Assembly: GCA_009746045.1 (NCBI GenBank)
Contig: RPFO01000082.1
Coordinates: forward strand, 2,799,430 to 2,863,429
DNA from: Mesostigma viride
Taxonomy: Eukaryota; Streptophyta; Mesostigmatophyceae; Mesostigmatales; Mesostigmataceae
DNA: 64,000 bases
Reading direction: 5' to 3'
Shown here: positions 1 to 11,515 of the stretch, one piece after another
How positions within the stretch are numbered: position 1 is the stretch's first letter
Layout: the number at the start of each line of letters is the position of its first letter
The notes under the pieces: model-generated
What the model was told of the DNA's origin: nothing
Database searches by the model: none
The model's input: only the letters and a program-made list of their open reading frames with translations
Translations under genes and position numbers: made by a program

Positions 1-40
1 GTGCGTGCGTGCGTGTATGCATGGGTGGGTGGATACATGT

Positions 41-533
41 GGCCGGGCCCACTTCAAATGTTCCGCCGTCCAAGCCAAGTGTGTGACACTTTTTCGCTAT
101 TTTCGCAAAAAAAAAATAAAATTTCGCACGAGTTCGCGTGATTTTCGCGTGATTTTCGCAAAATTTTCACACATTTTCGCACGATTTCGCACGATTTCGC
201 ACAATTTTGCATGATTTCGCACAATTTCGCATGGATTTCAACCAAGGGTCGTTTTGGGGAGTGACGTTTGACAAAATTTCGCATGAATTCACACACGTTG
301 TGCACATCAAAATTTTTTACCGTCGACATTTTTCACATGAAATTTCGCACAATTTCAGCAAATTTCGCACAAATTCGCACGATTTCAGCAAATTTCACAC
401 GATTTCAGCAAATTTCGCACAATTTTGCACGATTTCGCACGACGAATCACTCTGCAGAGTGACGATCGTCGAAAAAGTCAAAAAAACGACCAAAAGTGTC
501 ACACTTTTCGGAACATTTGAAGTGGGCCCGGCC
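41..533. mobile_element. MITE-like element with 25-bp terminal inverted repeats
   Basis: The 25 bases at 41-65 (beginning GGCCGGGCCCACTTC) recur as a perfect reverse complement at 509-533. ATGT flanks both sides (37-40 and 534-537) and could be a target-site duplication. The roughly 440-bp interior has no convincing ORF. It is built from degenerate 10-12 bp units around TTTCGCAC. Size and structure fit a non-autonomous DNA transposon; the superfamily is not assigned. Confidence 0.6.
115..450. repeat. Degenerate TTTCGCAC short-period repeat
   Basis: Dozens of imperfect copies of a 10-12 bp unit (GATTTCGCACAA and variants) fill the interior of the TIR element. Long reading frames through it are repetitive artefacts. 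Confidence 0.7.
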
Positions 534-573
534 ATGTGTACGTGGGTGTGGGTGGGTGGGTGGGTAAGGGATC

Positions 574-576
<3 letters not shown>

Positions 577-669
<93 letters not shown>

Positions 670-677
670 TGTGTGTG
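577..677. repeat. (GT)n microsatellite
   Basis: About 100 bp of GT dinucleotide, interrupted by one A near 663. Confidence 0.97.
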
Positions 678-1099
678 CTTCTCTGCTTAGGCGTTGGAGC
701 ACACGCATGCACTGGAGGAAGGGGGTGATGAAAACCCAGACCAACTGTCGCACCCACCCCTCCACCTTCACCAAGCGTAAGGCCAAGCCGTGCCATGGGG
801 GTAGGGTAGCTGACGCAAGTCACCAACGTCACCTGGGGTGCTCACCAGGCTGGTGGATGAGAAGATGGGGGGCAGGCCCCTGTCAGATGCAGAGAAGAAG
901 AAAAGGAAAAGGATGCAGCAGGGCCGTGAGAACGTGCCCCCGGGTGTGGCATTAGCCACTATATAGCTAGCTAGCTGGCTAGAGCTGTGTTATTAATGCA
1001 TTGTACTATAGGCATGTGCCCCCAAGTATGCCTTCCTGCATTGTAAATATGATGCATAATGTAATGATGTGTTGTTTGGAACCTTCTGTACACCAAGGT

Positions 1100-1895
1100 G
1101 GAATGATTGCCATGAAATCCTTGGAAGAACAATAGAAAGCTGCTTTTTCTGTGGTATTTATGCTAGCATCTGTCACCAATTTGTTATCCAACCAGCCTGA
1201 AACTTTGTGGGCAGGCTGCATGGGATGTGTTTCGAACATGTGCCAAGGTCCAGGTCCAACTGAGCTCATTTGATGTCATTATATATGCACATGTGTGATG
1301 AAACCCTTGAAAAACCATGAAAAACTGCATTTTTGTGGTATTTATGCTGGCATTTGTCACCAGTTTGTCATCCAACCAGCCTGAAGCTTTGTGGGCAGGC
1401 TGCATGGGATGTGTTTCGAACATGTGCCAAGTCCCAGGTCCAACTGAGTTCATTTGATGTCATTATATATGCAAATGTGTGATGAAACCCTTGGAAAACC
1501 CTGAAAAACTGCATTTTTGTGGTGTTTATGCTAGCATCTGTCACCAATTTGTCATCCAACCAGCCTGAAACTTTGTGGGCAGGCTGCATGGGATGTGTTT
1601 AGAACATGTGCCAAGTCCCAGGTCCAACTGAGTTCATTTGATGTCATTATATATGCAAATGTGTCATGAAACCCTTGGAAAACCCTGAAAAACTGCATTT
1701 TGGGGGTATTTATGCTAGCATCTGTCACCATTTTGTGATCCAACCAGCCTGAAACTTTGTGGGCATGCTGCATGGGATGTGTTTATAACATGTGCAAAGT
1801 TCCAGGCCCAACTGAGTTCATTTGATGTCATTATATACGCATACATGCCAGAAAGTGCTGAAAATTCGGTATTTTTATGCTAGCAAATGTCACCA
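1100..1895. repeat. 184-bp tandem repeat, about 4 copies
   Basis: The motif TTTGATGTCATTATAT recurs at about 1268, 1452, 1636 and 1820, and AACTTTGTGGGCAGGCTGC recurs with the same 184-bp spacing. The outer copies are more diverged. No coding content is seen beyond repeat-derived frames. Confidence 0.9.
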
Positions 1896-1995
1896 TGTTA
1901 CCATGCTGCCGACTCCCAAAAAATTATTTGACCACATGCCACCATAAGATATCTGATTAGGCACCTTGGTGCCAAATTCGAGGCCAAACTAATCA

Positions 1996-2398
1996 TTAGC
2001 CTATCCTAGAATAATTTTCAGGGTGGAAAAATGGCTTTTTGGAATGATGTGATGGTGGCGTGGTCCCGTTAGAAGTGCGCACCGAAGTGGTGGACCCCTC
2101 ATACAGGTTGCGGATGACAGCAATCAGGGGGCGGGGGATCCGGAACAGCTCGAGGATGTCCCATAGCGCAGGCCAGAAAACCGAATCGAAGGCTTTGATG
2201 AAGTCCACCAGCACAAGGTGCAAAGGGGACTCACCAGGCTGAAGGCGTTGCAGTTCCTCCACCAGTCGGCGAGTAGCGAAGAGCGCCTGTACTGTGTTGC
2301 GACCTGAACGGAAGCCGTGCTGAGTCTCGCTGAGGTGACCGTCCAGGGCCGTGCGCAGGCGGTTCAGGATGAGCCGCATAAGAAGCTTGAGGGGGGCT
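1996..2398 (-). pseudogene. LINE reverse transcriptase fragment
   Basis: The minus strand encodes a partial non-LTR reverse transcriptase: QHGFRSGRNT followed by LVLVDFIKAFDSV, matching the conserved QxGFRxGR and (F/Y)xDxxKAFD segments of the RT palm. The frame decays after TSVRTSNGTT. There is no upstream endonuclease or downstream catalytic YADD segment, so this is a truncated, dead copy. Nearby fragments of the same LINE family lie in mixed orientation, so the locus is scrambled. Confidence 0.85.
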
Positions 2399-2440
2399 CG
2401 TTTGCAAGCACGCTAGCTCCTTCCCCACTGCAGGGGGCTT

Positions 2441-2528
2441 GTTGTCCTCTATGACCTGGGCCCACTTGGCCTTGTCCATAATCTTTTTGTTCCACAAGGC
2501 CAAGTGGGCCCAGGTCATAGAGGACAAC
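2441..2528. repeat. Perfect 33-bp inverted repeat (hairpin)
   Basis: Arms 2441-2473 and 2496-2528 are perfect reverse complements around a 22-nt loop. Both arms derive from the same LINE 3' region (contains CTGGGCCCACTTGGCC), so it reflects a head-to-head junction of two LINE fragments. Confidence 0.9.
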
Positions 2529-2755
2529 GAGCCCCCCCCAGTGGGGAAGCGCCCGCGTGTGCAATCCCGTGGGAGGCACGCCAGATAGCTCCCCTAGGGC
2601 AGCGTGCGGCTGCCTAGATAGATGTTGTAGTTAGAATGCTGTTAGATAGATGTAGTATGTAGCCAATTGTGTAGATAGATTAGACCGGTAGGACTGTTTG
2701 CACCCATCCTTCCATCCATCTCCGTGACTCCCCAACGGGAGCACGAGTCTATTAT
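2496..2755 (+). mobile_element. LINE 3'-end fragment
   Basis: This segment is the reverse complement of 8523-8768, sharing the GGGGAAGCGCCCGCG block, the CACGCCAGATAGCTCCCCTAGGG-type block and GACCGGTAGGACTG. It corresponds to the 3' untranslated end of the LINE whose coding C-terminus is at 8767-9380 on the minus strand. Confidence 0.75.
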
Positions 2756-2784
2756 ATAATTAATAATCTTTTTCCGAATCACGG

Positions 2785-2895
2785 TTAGGTCTAGGCCCCC
2801 CACATGTGTCCTCTACTAGCTGTTCTTTGAAGGTGCGGGCCTTGCGGCGTCTAACCTGGCTGGGCCCGGCCCACGTGAGGAGGTGCCGGCCCGGC
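2785..2895 (-). pseudogene. LINE ORF2 C-terminal fragment
   Basis: The block containing GTCCTCTACTAGCTGTTC and GGGCCTTGCGGCGTC matches the C-terminal coding part of the LINE at about 8805-8910 on the minus strand. It is a short broken piece next to an A-rich tract. Confidence 0.65.
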
Positions 2896-3396
2896 TGGAA
2901 AAAAAAAAAAGTAGCTATAGCTGTAGGATTGAACTTTGTAGATTAGCTGGCTTAGTTAGGTTTCGCGGCTTCGCTCAACGCCACCCCACAGCAAGGGAAT
3001 ACGTGCTCCATGATCTCCCAACGAAGTCATGTTATCAAGGAGAGAACCAGCTTAGTGTATTATTACAATTATTAAAAAAACAATTAGATTGCAACGTCAA
3101 TAAAATGCAATACATGGTACTACCGTTTCTGCTCATTATGCGAAGGTCACGGCCCAATCCCCATGAATAATGTTATGCCAAGTGTTCATCAAGAATGGGT
3201 GGCACAACCACGCTGGCACTCCATGCCATCGTATCACATCCAATTACTCCGCACTACAATCCCTAGAAATCTGCATCCTTTACCGAATAGTATACTCTTC
3301 GATCTCGTTGCTAGTTTATTCCCAGATGGCCATCTTCATGGATGTGCCATCCCACATGTGATTCCCGTTCATACGTGGAACAACAGATTTCTTTAT

Positions 3397-5988
3397 TTAA
3401 CGAAGGCCGGCGTTGGGGCAGTCACGCTTCAAGTGCCCAACCTGGTTGCAGATGTGACAGGCCTGGAACAACAGATATCGTCAGGTGAACACCCAGCAAG
3501 AAAAGCACAGCAGAGATAGATAAAAAGTAGCATCAGAATGATACCAAAAACAACATGAAACTTTTTGTGAAGAAAAGAAAAGCTGAAAAGTGTAAACAAG
3601 TGTAAACTGCCATGCAACACGGCTTCTACAAAATCGCCCAGCACAGGCCTGACATCTGAAGGTGCAAGGCCAGCCAATGCCACAAAGGGTGCAAGTGCAA
3701 GAAACAGTGCCTAAAAGCAACTGCACCACCGAGCCCGTTCCCGGACGTTGCTCACCTTGGGCTCGGCCTGAGGACAGTCCCTCCGCAGGTGCCCGACCTG
3801 GTTGCAGATGCTGCAGGTGCGCTCATCCACGCCGGGGCCCTGCAGGTAAGCAGCAGCGCCAAAAGACAGATGCTGGGCACATCTAGTCATTAGTACTGCA
3901 TACCGATATCGTGCTCATCGACGAAGCTCAAGTCCCATCCGTCCCCACCACTACTATTGCCAGACGAATTGAAAAATAAAGCATATCTGCTTATAAATGA
4001 AGGCAAGAAAAACACATACAACGACGATGCTACACAACCACGCAACTTGTGAGCGCATAAGCACCAGCGTAGAGTAACATAAGGTGGGAGAGCGATCGCA
4101 GCCATGGTGCTCACCACTAGACACTCCCGGCCAGTTAGGCTCGAAACAGACGCCCTGATCAAGCAAGCTGTTTCCGGCCCCACTGTCTGGTTCATCCAGT
4201 CGCTCTACACGTAAGCCAGCTGTAGTTTCAATGCACAAGGCTACACATTTCCATTTCTATTCATATTCATCATCCTGCACGACTCGTAACGCGGAAAAGA
4301 TAACGGCAGGCTCGAGCTACCATGGTCCGGATTCTCCCGATTTCTGGCCTGCGCTGGTTGTCTCCTTGAGAAGGTGGCAAGCATCAACAGAGCCAGACCA
4401 TCAAATAGCCAGTTGTTGCGTGGACCGGGGCATACCTGGGGGCAGTCCCGCTTCAAGTGGGGGCCACCGCAGTTGTGGCACGCCTTCTGGGTAGGCATGC
4501 GCTGCTGCTGCTGTTGCTGCTGCTGCATGGGCTGCTGCATGCCCATGTTCACGCAGTTCTTCTTGATGTGGCCCACCTGAAGGGATGATAGGGTCACCAA
4601 ATGAGAGACAGGGATGTCAGCATATAACATTGCAATGTCGTACGTTCAAGTACAAAAAAATTCAAGTAAAAAAAAAAAAGGCCATCTAAATGAAAATTGG
4701 CATACGTCAGAGTACGCAGAATCAAGAGCCACAGTAACACGCATCTCGTACGGAGCATTAGAGAGCAAGAAGAAGAACAATGAAACTACAAGTGTACTAG
4801 GAAGCAACGAGTGATAAGGGTTACAAAAGTCAGGTGTCGATTGATAGGACCCAAACAAAATGGCAAACACAACAAGATCTAACAATGCGATCCTTCTCCA
4901 ACGACACCTATTTCCGCAGCCTCCTTCCTATCTTAGACGCCAAGGAGACCTTCGTATGACATCGCACCTCGCCGCATGCGTGGCAGGTCGGCTCCTTGCG
5001 CTGTGTCGTGCGCACGGGCCGCTGGGGGCACTGTAATATGGCCAGAACAGCACAGGGCAGATAGTCATGGACATATGAGCAGAGGACGGTCCGTTAATGC
5101 ACATGCTTTGAAAATCCCCATACCCACGCAAGAAAGGTGTAAAAGAAACAAAAGAAAAAGTGTGGAAGCTGCATAAAGATGTAAGGGAGGCGCATTTAGC
5201 AGACATATTAATTGACATACCCTACGGTTCTCCACACGATTACAGCTTTGCAAGTTACCGAGCTATTCAGGCTGCAATTCGAATTAACTAAATCACACAA
5301 ATAAACGAAACCAGAAAGCTTCAAGGTGGCAACTTAAATGTACCTCGTACTTCACGTGACCAGGCTGGCGGCAGTGCGAGCACCGGACCTCGTGCGGGCA
5401 CTCCCGGGCGATGTGCCCCTGCTCCCGGCAATTCCGGCAGGACGGCTGCGCGAAAAACAAACCGTAAAAATCATTTACGTAACAGTTATCACGGAGTAAC
5501 CCTGCTTGAGTAGGCCAAGTCACGACTTGAACAAACGCACTTGCAAGGCAAGGAAACGGGAAAGATAAAAGGAGCGACAAGCAGACATGAAGCTTACCAG
5601 CTCAGTGCACTCGCTGCACGACACAGGATTGCGACCAGATGAGAAGAGACACGCCGACAGAAAAAAAAAGGGGGGCGCGGGGGGGGGGGGAAGGGAAAAA
5701 AAAAAAAAAAAAAAACACGCAGGCAAGGCCAAAAGTTTCTGTCTTAGTAATGAGACGAAAAAAGAGCCTAGAAGAATTGCAAGTCGAGGACGTGGGCTCT
5801 GAACTGTCAAACGAATGTACAGCTACCAAGAGCTGCCGCCCAAACTTGGCAGCTGACACACACCTGCGAACGTGCCCGGGCTTCCTGCAGTTGTGGCAGG
5901 CCTGCTCGTGGGAGCAATCCCTGGCGATGTGACCAATCTGGTCACAGTTGCGGCACTGCTTCATGCTGTTGTCAACCATTCCGGGCAT
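3397..5988 (-). CDS. CCHC zinc-knuckle nucleic-acid-binding protein (CNBP/GIS2-like)
   Basis: Proposed coding exons on the minus strand: 5988-5864, 5613-5598, 5445-5344, 5030-4968, 4576-4436, 3839-3756 and 3462-3397 (TAA). All joins are GT-AG and keep frame, giving about 198 aa. The product is almost entirely eight CX2CX4HX4C-type zinc knuckles, for example CRNCDQIGHIARDC, CSHCRQPGHVKYEC, CHACGEVGHIKKNC and CHICNQVGHLKRDC. A Met/Gln-rich linker separates knuckles 5 and 6. Several knuckles are completed only by splicing, which supports the model. Proteins of this family bind single-stranded RNA or DNA and act in translation or RNA processing. Knuckle 6 (CHNCGGPHLKRDC) is one residue short before its histidine. 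The start is the first ATG of the open segment. A possible 3' splice site (TTCTTCAG) just upstream means a 5' untranslated or extra coding exon could exist. Confidence 0.9.
4088..4345. repeat. 260-bp dispersed repeat, copy 1 (intronic)
   Basis: This block is about 85-90% similar by eye to 9388-9648 in the same orientation; shared segments include GACACTCCCGGCCA, GATCAAGCAAGCTGTTTCCG and GGCAGGCTCGAGCTACCATG. It sits in the intron between exons 5 and 6 of the zinc-knuckle gene. No coding potential or pol III boxes were recognised. Confidence 0.85.
5598..5613 (-). other. 16-nt microexon of the zinc-knuckle gene
   Basis: The 16 nt read CGAGTGCACTGAGCTG, preceded by GTGCAG and followed by GTAAGC. 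Inclusion restores frame between the flanking exons (AG|C ... CTG|CCG) and supplies the final cysteine of knuckle 2, giving CHNCRKPGHVRSEC. Skipping it destroys that knuckle and shifts the frame. Confidence 0.85.
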
Positions 5989-5989
5989 A

Positions 5990-8520
5990 TTATATATTTC
6001 CTGAAGAAAAATATTCGGGTGTCCGCCTTCTCTACCCCTGAGTGGATGAGCTTGCTCACAAATGGCAGTTTGCTGCCGTCTTGAGCAGTAAGCTCTTCTT
6101 GCACATAGCGGCTGTGGGAAACAAAGCGGCGAAACCGTCGCCGCCCAAACTCGCCGCGCGCGCCTCGCGACCCCTGGGGCGGCGACGCGGTTGTTCTGTG
6201 TGCTCAGAGTTGGGAAACAAAACTTTATCGGGAATGATTTTGGAGGATCTCCTATAGAGCTTTTTAATTTTATTTGGAAGCATATATTTTGGCTCCGGAC
6301 TGTAACTACGGTCATAGGGGCCGTATTTTTCGGGTAAATGGGTACATTTGTATACCAATGGGTAGACCTTTAGAGATATGGGTACCAAGTAGCTACCAGC
6401 ATAGAGGCCGTATTTCGTCGACAAAGCCACAGCGACGAATCACGAATCCATCATCATGCCCATAACTGGATGATGGATCGTGCCTGTACTCGAAAGTTTT
6501 TGTCTGACATGGTCACTTCGCGCCTCGGACAGACCGCGGACCCTGCTCGGACGCTCGGATTTTCTTGGGATGTAGTAACTGTACAGTGTACAGTATTGTG
6601 TAGAGGCGCCCGCAGAAATTCCTGTGACTTGGTTCAAGTGTTTGTGCCTTTGTGGAAAACAGGAAAGGTCGCCAGCCTAAGAAACCCGGCCCATAGCTGG
6701 AAGCCTGGAGCGGTGGAGTCTCTCGACGGCTATTTATATTTGAAGTCCTAAATCCTAATTAATATAAGCTATATTAATCGAATTATTGGAAACCTCAATC
6801 AAGAGTTCACGAGTCACGACGTCTTGAACCTGGTCAGTGGTCCCGAGACCCGAATCTGTCCAAACCTGGTGAGGACTGGGGTCTGAGGGGCTGAGGGCAT
6901 GAGGTATGAGATATGTGCCGCTTGATCAATTTTAGCCACTTGGGTGCCTAGCCAGTCCTGAGTTCCTGACAGCGCATCAAAGATAAAGGGACAAGCCGAC
7001 GAAGGCCAGCAGCAGCAGTCGAAAAAGTGCATGCCGCATCAGGTGCCGCATGGCCTACAAAATGGCCTGGTCCAAACAGCTTCCGTCTCGGAGTTCGTCA
7101 CGTGTGATGAGACAGGCTCTTTCCTCTCATGGCAAATGACATTCTAGTTGTCGCATTGGCCTGGGATGGCGTGCCGTCTGATTGATGTGCATATTACACC
7201 AAGATGTCAATCACGGTAGGGTCCGGGCCTGGCCCGGGACTCATTTTCTTGAGGGTTCCGGCCTTTTCCTGGAAAGTTTATGTCATGTAGTCATGTATGC
7301 CTGGTGGCACTGAATTTCGATCACGATTCGTCGACGACAACGTACCTCATGCGCCAATAAATCGGTTTAGTGACGACTATCAGTTTTGAGTACATTGGCG
7401 ACCACGTTAAGTTGCCTAGTAAGCACGGAATTGTATTACAAGCAAGGGGAATGAGACAACCTCTCCGCTCCTCCGGCACCCGTGATTCTAGCGAGATATT
7501 GCTTTCAGTCTGGCACGCGCCCATCTCTCGCTCGTCCATTCGTGCATGCCATGGACCTTCCAACAGTGCATGTGTCACTTTCTAACTCGCAGAACCAGGC
7601 GCGCAGATTCCTCGTACCGCAGGTTACCACCTGCCTAAATCAGCGCGACTGCACCGGTGGCTGGTGGACCCAGGGAAAACTAGCACAGGGTGCTGTAGTT
7701 GCCGGCTATGCTATATATCATGAACCGAGACTGCAGCGCAGGTATGGGAGTGTCCTGGCACTTTCGGAATTCAATGAAGCAGATTGAAGCCTGCGTCCGT
7801 TTGCGCGGGCGCATGGCAACAGCCATATCAAGGAGACAACCAGCGATATGCTAAAACCCAGTAGCACGCAGGATAGCCCTGTCAAATTCCTCGTAGCTGC
7901 ATGGGTAGTGCCCCTGCAATAAATATCCCATGCCATTCTGTCGATCATGTGCAATTTTGTGCATGGTCGATCCCACAATTTCGCACCATGCATGTTTAAA
8001 ATAGAATAGTTATGATGGAGTTATCAATTTGGGTGTATCTCTCTCATCATGTCAAGTCTGTGCTGGCCTCGTTGGTCAATTGATGCCTGCCATTGATGCA
8101 CGCCGGCGAATAAAGAATCCCTAGCCACTCCGCGTATACGTGCCTGCATGCCGCGCTTGCATGAACATGCGATTGTCTAGTATATCAAGGAGACAACCAG
8201 ATCAGCTATATATCCAAGCTAGATGGCTACTGAAGTATATATAGTGCATTTGCGGACGTTCCGAGCTTGGCACTGGATTCGTTGTCCACATCGTCGCGTC
8301 GCTGCAACAACACGATGTTTTCTGGCATACGCGGGCTTTTGGTTCCCGCCGCACATTTGAAAGTGCTGTCCTCCGAATTTTTGCCTTGGCACCGTGTGCA
8401 GTTCTTCCAAGGACGTTTGGAATCATGGCATGGCTAACGTAACGACTGACTAGCTAGACCTTTTCAGTGGTTTTCCATTTGCGAAATTCATTAATTAATT
8501 TCCATTTGCGGGTATTAATT
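5990..8520. other. No gene recognised
   Basis: Upstream flank of the zinc-knuckle gene (promoter side, to about 6.4 kb) and intergenic DNA. Only short frames occur and none resembles a known family. No tandem arrays were seen. Confidence 0.6.
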
Positions 8521-8522
8521 AA

Positions 8523-9385
8523 GACTCGTGCTCCCGTTGGGGGGTCACGGATGGATGGATGGGTGCAAACAGTCCTACCGGTCTAATTAATCTATCTACA
8601 TTAGCTACCTACGATATCTATCTATAACAGCATTCTAACTACGAAATCTATACAGCCTCACGCTGCCCTAGGGGAGCTGTCTGGCGTGTCTCCCGCGGGT
8701 TTGCACGCGCGGGCGCTTCCCCACAGGGGGGGGCTCGTTGTCCTCTATGACCTGGGCCCACTTGGCCTAATTGTCCATCATCTTCGTCCAAATCAAGGAG
8801 AGGCCTAGGCCCCCCATGTCCTCTACTAGCTGTTCTTTGAAGGTGCGGGCCTTGCGGCGTCTAGCATCACTGGGCCCGGCCCACGTCAGGAGGTGCCGGC
8901 CAGGCTGAGCTGGTCGCAGTCCTGCGGGGGGGCCACGTGAGGTGTCTACCTGGTTGGTGCGAGCTAAGTGCCCTACTAGCTGCAGGCGCCGCTGCTTAAT
9001 GGTGCTGGTGATATATGGCATGCCCTGGTACAGATCTTCACTGCGGACATGAGCAGCATATCCTACTCTGAAAATGGAACGCAGCATGTTGGTGACCGCG
9101 CCGTCCAACTTGCGGGCCAGGTCGGCGGTGAGGGTCCACGTCTCGGCCCCATATGTGGGAACAGGAAGGACGAGGACCTTGAACAGGTCCTGTTTCTCGA
9201 TCTTGCCCAGGGGCTTGTGCCACAGGGCCCGGTACTGGCGTAAAGCGTGCCAGGCGAGGGAGATGCGATGGTCCACATCAACCTCGCAGCTGGGGAGCAG
9301 GCTGCCCAGCAGCTTGACGCGGTCCCGATACAGGACTCGAGAGCCGTCGAGGAGATAGAGGGGTGGTATTGCGGGTATTGCCTCG
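8523..9385 (-). pseudogene. LINE ORF2 C-terminus plus 3' UTR
   Basis: Minus strand coding from about 9380 to the stop at 8767 contains VPTYGAETWTLTADLARKLD, MLRSIFRVGY and IKQRRLQLVGHLARTNQ. This order is typical of the region C-terminal to the RT palm in non-LTR retrotransposons. The sequence 8766-8523 continues as the 3' UTR and matches 2496-2755 in inverse orientation. The 5' part (endonuclease and catalytic RT) is missing, and the fragment is joined directly to an unrelated dispersed repeat at about 9388, so it is a 5'-truncated or rearranged dead copy. Confidence 0.85.
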
Positions 9386-9387
9386 TA

Positions 9388-9648
9388 AATGGTGGGAGAG
9401 CAATCGCAGCCATGGTACATGCTGACCGCTAGACACTCCCGGCCATTTAGGCTCGAAACACACACACTGATCAAGCAAGCTGTTTCCGGCCCCAACGTCC
9501 AGGTCATCTAGTCGCTCTACACGTAAGCCAGCCATAATTTCAATGCACAAGGCAACACATTTCCATCTCCATTCATATTCATCATCTTGAACGACTCGAA
9601 AACGCGGAAAAGATAACGGCAGGCTCGAGCTACCATGGTCCGGATGGG
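9388..9648. repeat. 260-bp dispersed repeat, copy 2
   Basis: Second copy of the repeat at 4088-4345, same orientation, immediately next to the LINE fragment. Confidence 0.85.
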
Positions 9649-10439
9649 GCAGACTGGCCGGCAAGCACCAGACGACGAAAATGGCTGACGGCGGTATGGC
9701 TGACAGCGGAGTTCAGATCTTTTGCATCTGAGCCCCAAATTCGGACCACTTGCATTCGATGCGCCTTTTTAAGACGCACTCGCCAGTATAATCGGTTACG
9801 GCTGAAACACAGTATCGACTCCAAATAGCAGCACGTGACCTTGAGCAGCTATGACGACTCAAAAAGCAAAACGGGGTTTGGGAAAGGAGCTTTCCGGCTC
9901 CCAGCCCAACCCACTCGCCATCGTCCTTGCCCAGTCGACTCCAGGGGCCCGCAAACCCACGTACCGCCAGCAAACCCATCGCCAAGCGCCTCGCCAGAGC
10001 CCAAGAAATTCTGCTACGACACATGCAAATTAATGGCGACAGTACCTAGACTACGCATGCATTAATTACGGTCAGCGGCTGGATGCGACTGCCCGACGCA
10101 GAATGCACGGTGGTCGAGATAGTGCATTATTACCCACGGGAACACAAGCTCCCCCTCGATCCTCTCCATGCACGTACCATCTCCACCACCACCTCCCCCC
10201 TCCTCGCCTCCTCCACCGCCACCACCCCCTCCTCCGGTCGACGCCATCACCGCCCGGCCAGCTCCGCGACATCAACCGGCCAGCGCCTCAAGGACTCCGC
10301 CGCCATCGCCATCGAGTGCCTGCAAGACACCGCAGGCATCACCGCCCCTGGGCGGTAAGGAACATTGCCGCCAAGCCAGCCCCCGCTGGCCCGGCTGGCA
10401 CTGCTAGCTCCTCCCACCCAGACCTGGGCGGACATATGC

Positions 10440-11075
10440 TTAAGCATCACACCACCTCCACCACCTCCGCCGTCGCAGCACAGCTCCAGCAGCAGACGCT
10501 GGACCTCCGCGAGGAGGCCGAGCTCGCCAAGCGCAGCCCTATAAGCCCCTAACGTCATCGTCAAGAACTTCGACATGGAGGAAGATGAGAATTCCGAAAA
10601 GCTTGCCCGGGTGTTTGAGAGAGAAATCCTTGGTCGCATGGGCCTTCTTGCCGGGTTAGATCAAACTGGTCGCCCACCGCCTTCCCCGCGCGCGCGGGGT
10701 AAGGCAGGGGCGCCCCCGCTTCTTCTCACCTTTAATAGAAGGTACCCGGCGGACAGGATTTGTTTTCTCAGACGCCGCAAGCGGCTCGAGAAGACTCACT
10801 TCACCCTGGACGACGACTTGACCCTGGCGCAGCAACAACGGCGACGGGAGCTATGGCCGACCTACCTCCAGCAGACCACGGCGGGGACCTCCGCGGCCGC
10901 AGGCCACGACGGTGTTCGCAGGCCACGACGGGGAAGCCGGTGTACTGGAAGGGGGAGGCCATCTACGTCGGCCACAAGCCCTGGCACGCGATCGACCCCG
11001 CGCCCCCAGCAACTCCAGACGCCCCAGCATATCAAAGAGACAACCAGCCCCAGCATATGGGGGAAATACATCATG
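10440..11075 (+). pseudogene. LINE ORF1-like RNA-binding protein remnant
   Basis: Fragments in two or three frames give, in order: a Gln/Glu-rich helical segment (AAQLQQQTLDLREEAELAKR), NVIVKNFDMEEDENSEKL, FLRRRKRLEKTHFTLDDDLT, LAQQQRRRELWP and PVYWKGEAIYVGHKPW. Coiled coil, then an RRM-like 'NVIVxN', then 'DDLTxxQQxxRxxLWP...YW+G..IYV' is the layout of L1-type ORF1 proteins with their C-terminal domain. Frame changes near 10560 and 10900 show decay. A Pro/Ser/Thr-rich low-complexity frame lies upstream from about 10100. Related fragments occur at 46265-46480 and 56004-56262. Confidence 0.7.
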
Positions 11076-11204
11076 CATACTTAGTAGTGTAGAATAGTCA
11101 GGCCTAGTCACTGTGGCCTTGTACCTTACCTACTACAGTCACTATACCAGCTGATCAATGCATGAGCATTATTTCGTCATGTACATGTGCATGCACGCGA
11201 ACAC

Positions 11205-11515
11205 ACATGTGAACAAGTCTCGAGTGGACATGTGTGTAGTACTCCTACACACACAGCTCTCGAATGATTATCTAGTGCAAAATCCGAATGGCTTGCATCA
11301 CTCCCCGGAAAGGAGAACTTTTGCGGTTTGACTGTAGGTGTCAGCTGGCGATGCCTTGTTAGGATCAGGAGACGTCCGTCCTGTAGTCAGCAAAAGTTGG
11401 TGCGAGAGGTGACCCCCAGTTCGATTCCGGCCTGGATTCATTTGCAGATCGCGTTTTCCGCGGACCGGCACTGAACGCAAATGGTTTTCACCTTTGCGGC
11501 GTGCCAAATCAGAAT
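11205..11515 (+). mobile_element. SINE-like element, copy 1
   Basis: About 305 bp, repeated in inverse orientation at 43840-44135. It carries a pol III B-box-like CAGTTCGATTCCGG at about 11419 preceded by an A-box-like TAGTCAGCAAAAGTTGG. Shared blocks include GTGTAGTACTCCTACACAC, GAGACGTCCGTCCT and ACGCAAATGGTTTTCACC. Two dispersed copies, length and promoter-like boxes indicate a tRNA-related SINE; A-to-B spacing is shorter than in a normal tRNA. Confidence 0.7.

Noticed and set aside
4494-4530. CAG/CTG trinucleotide tract as an expansion locus
   Set aside because: It is the coding Gln linker of exon 5 in the zinc-knuckle gene, only eight glutamines long.
11300-11440. Possible tRNA gene from the B-box-like AGTTCGATTCC
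   Set aside because: No acceptor stem or anticodon arm can be drawn, and the block is a dispersed repeat with a second copy; called SINE-like.
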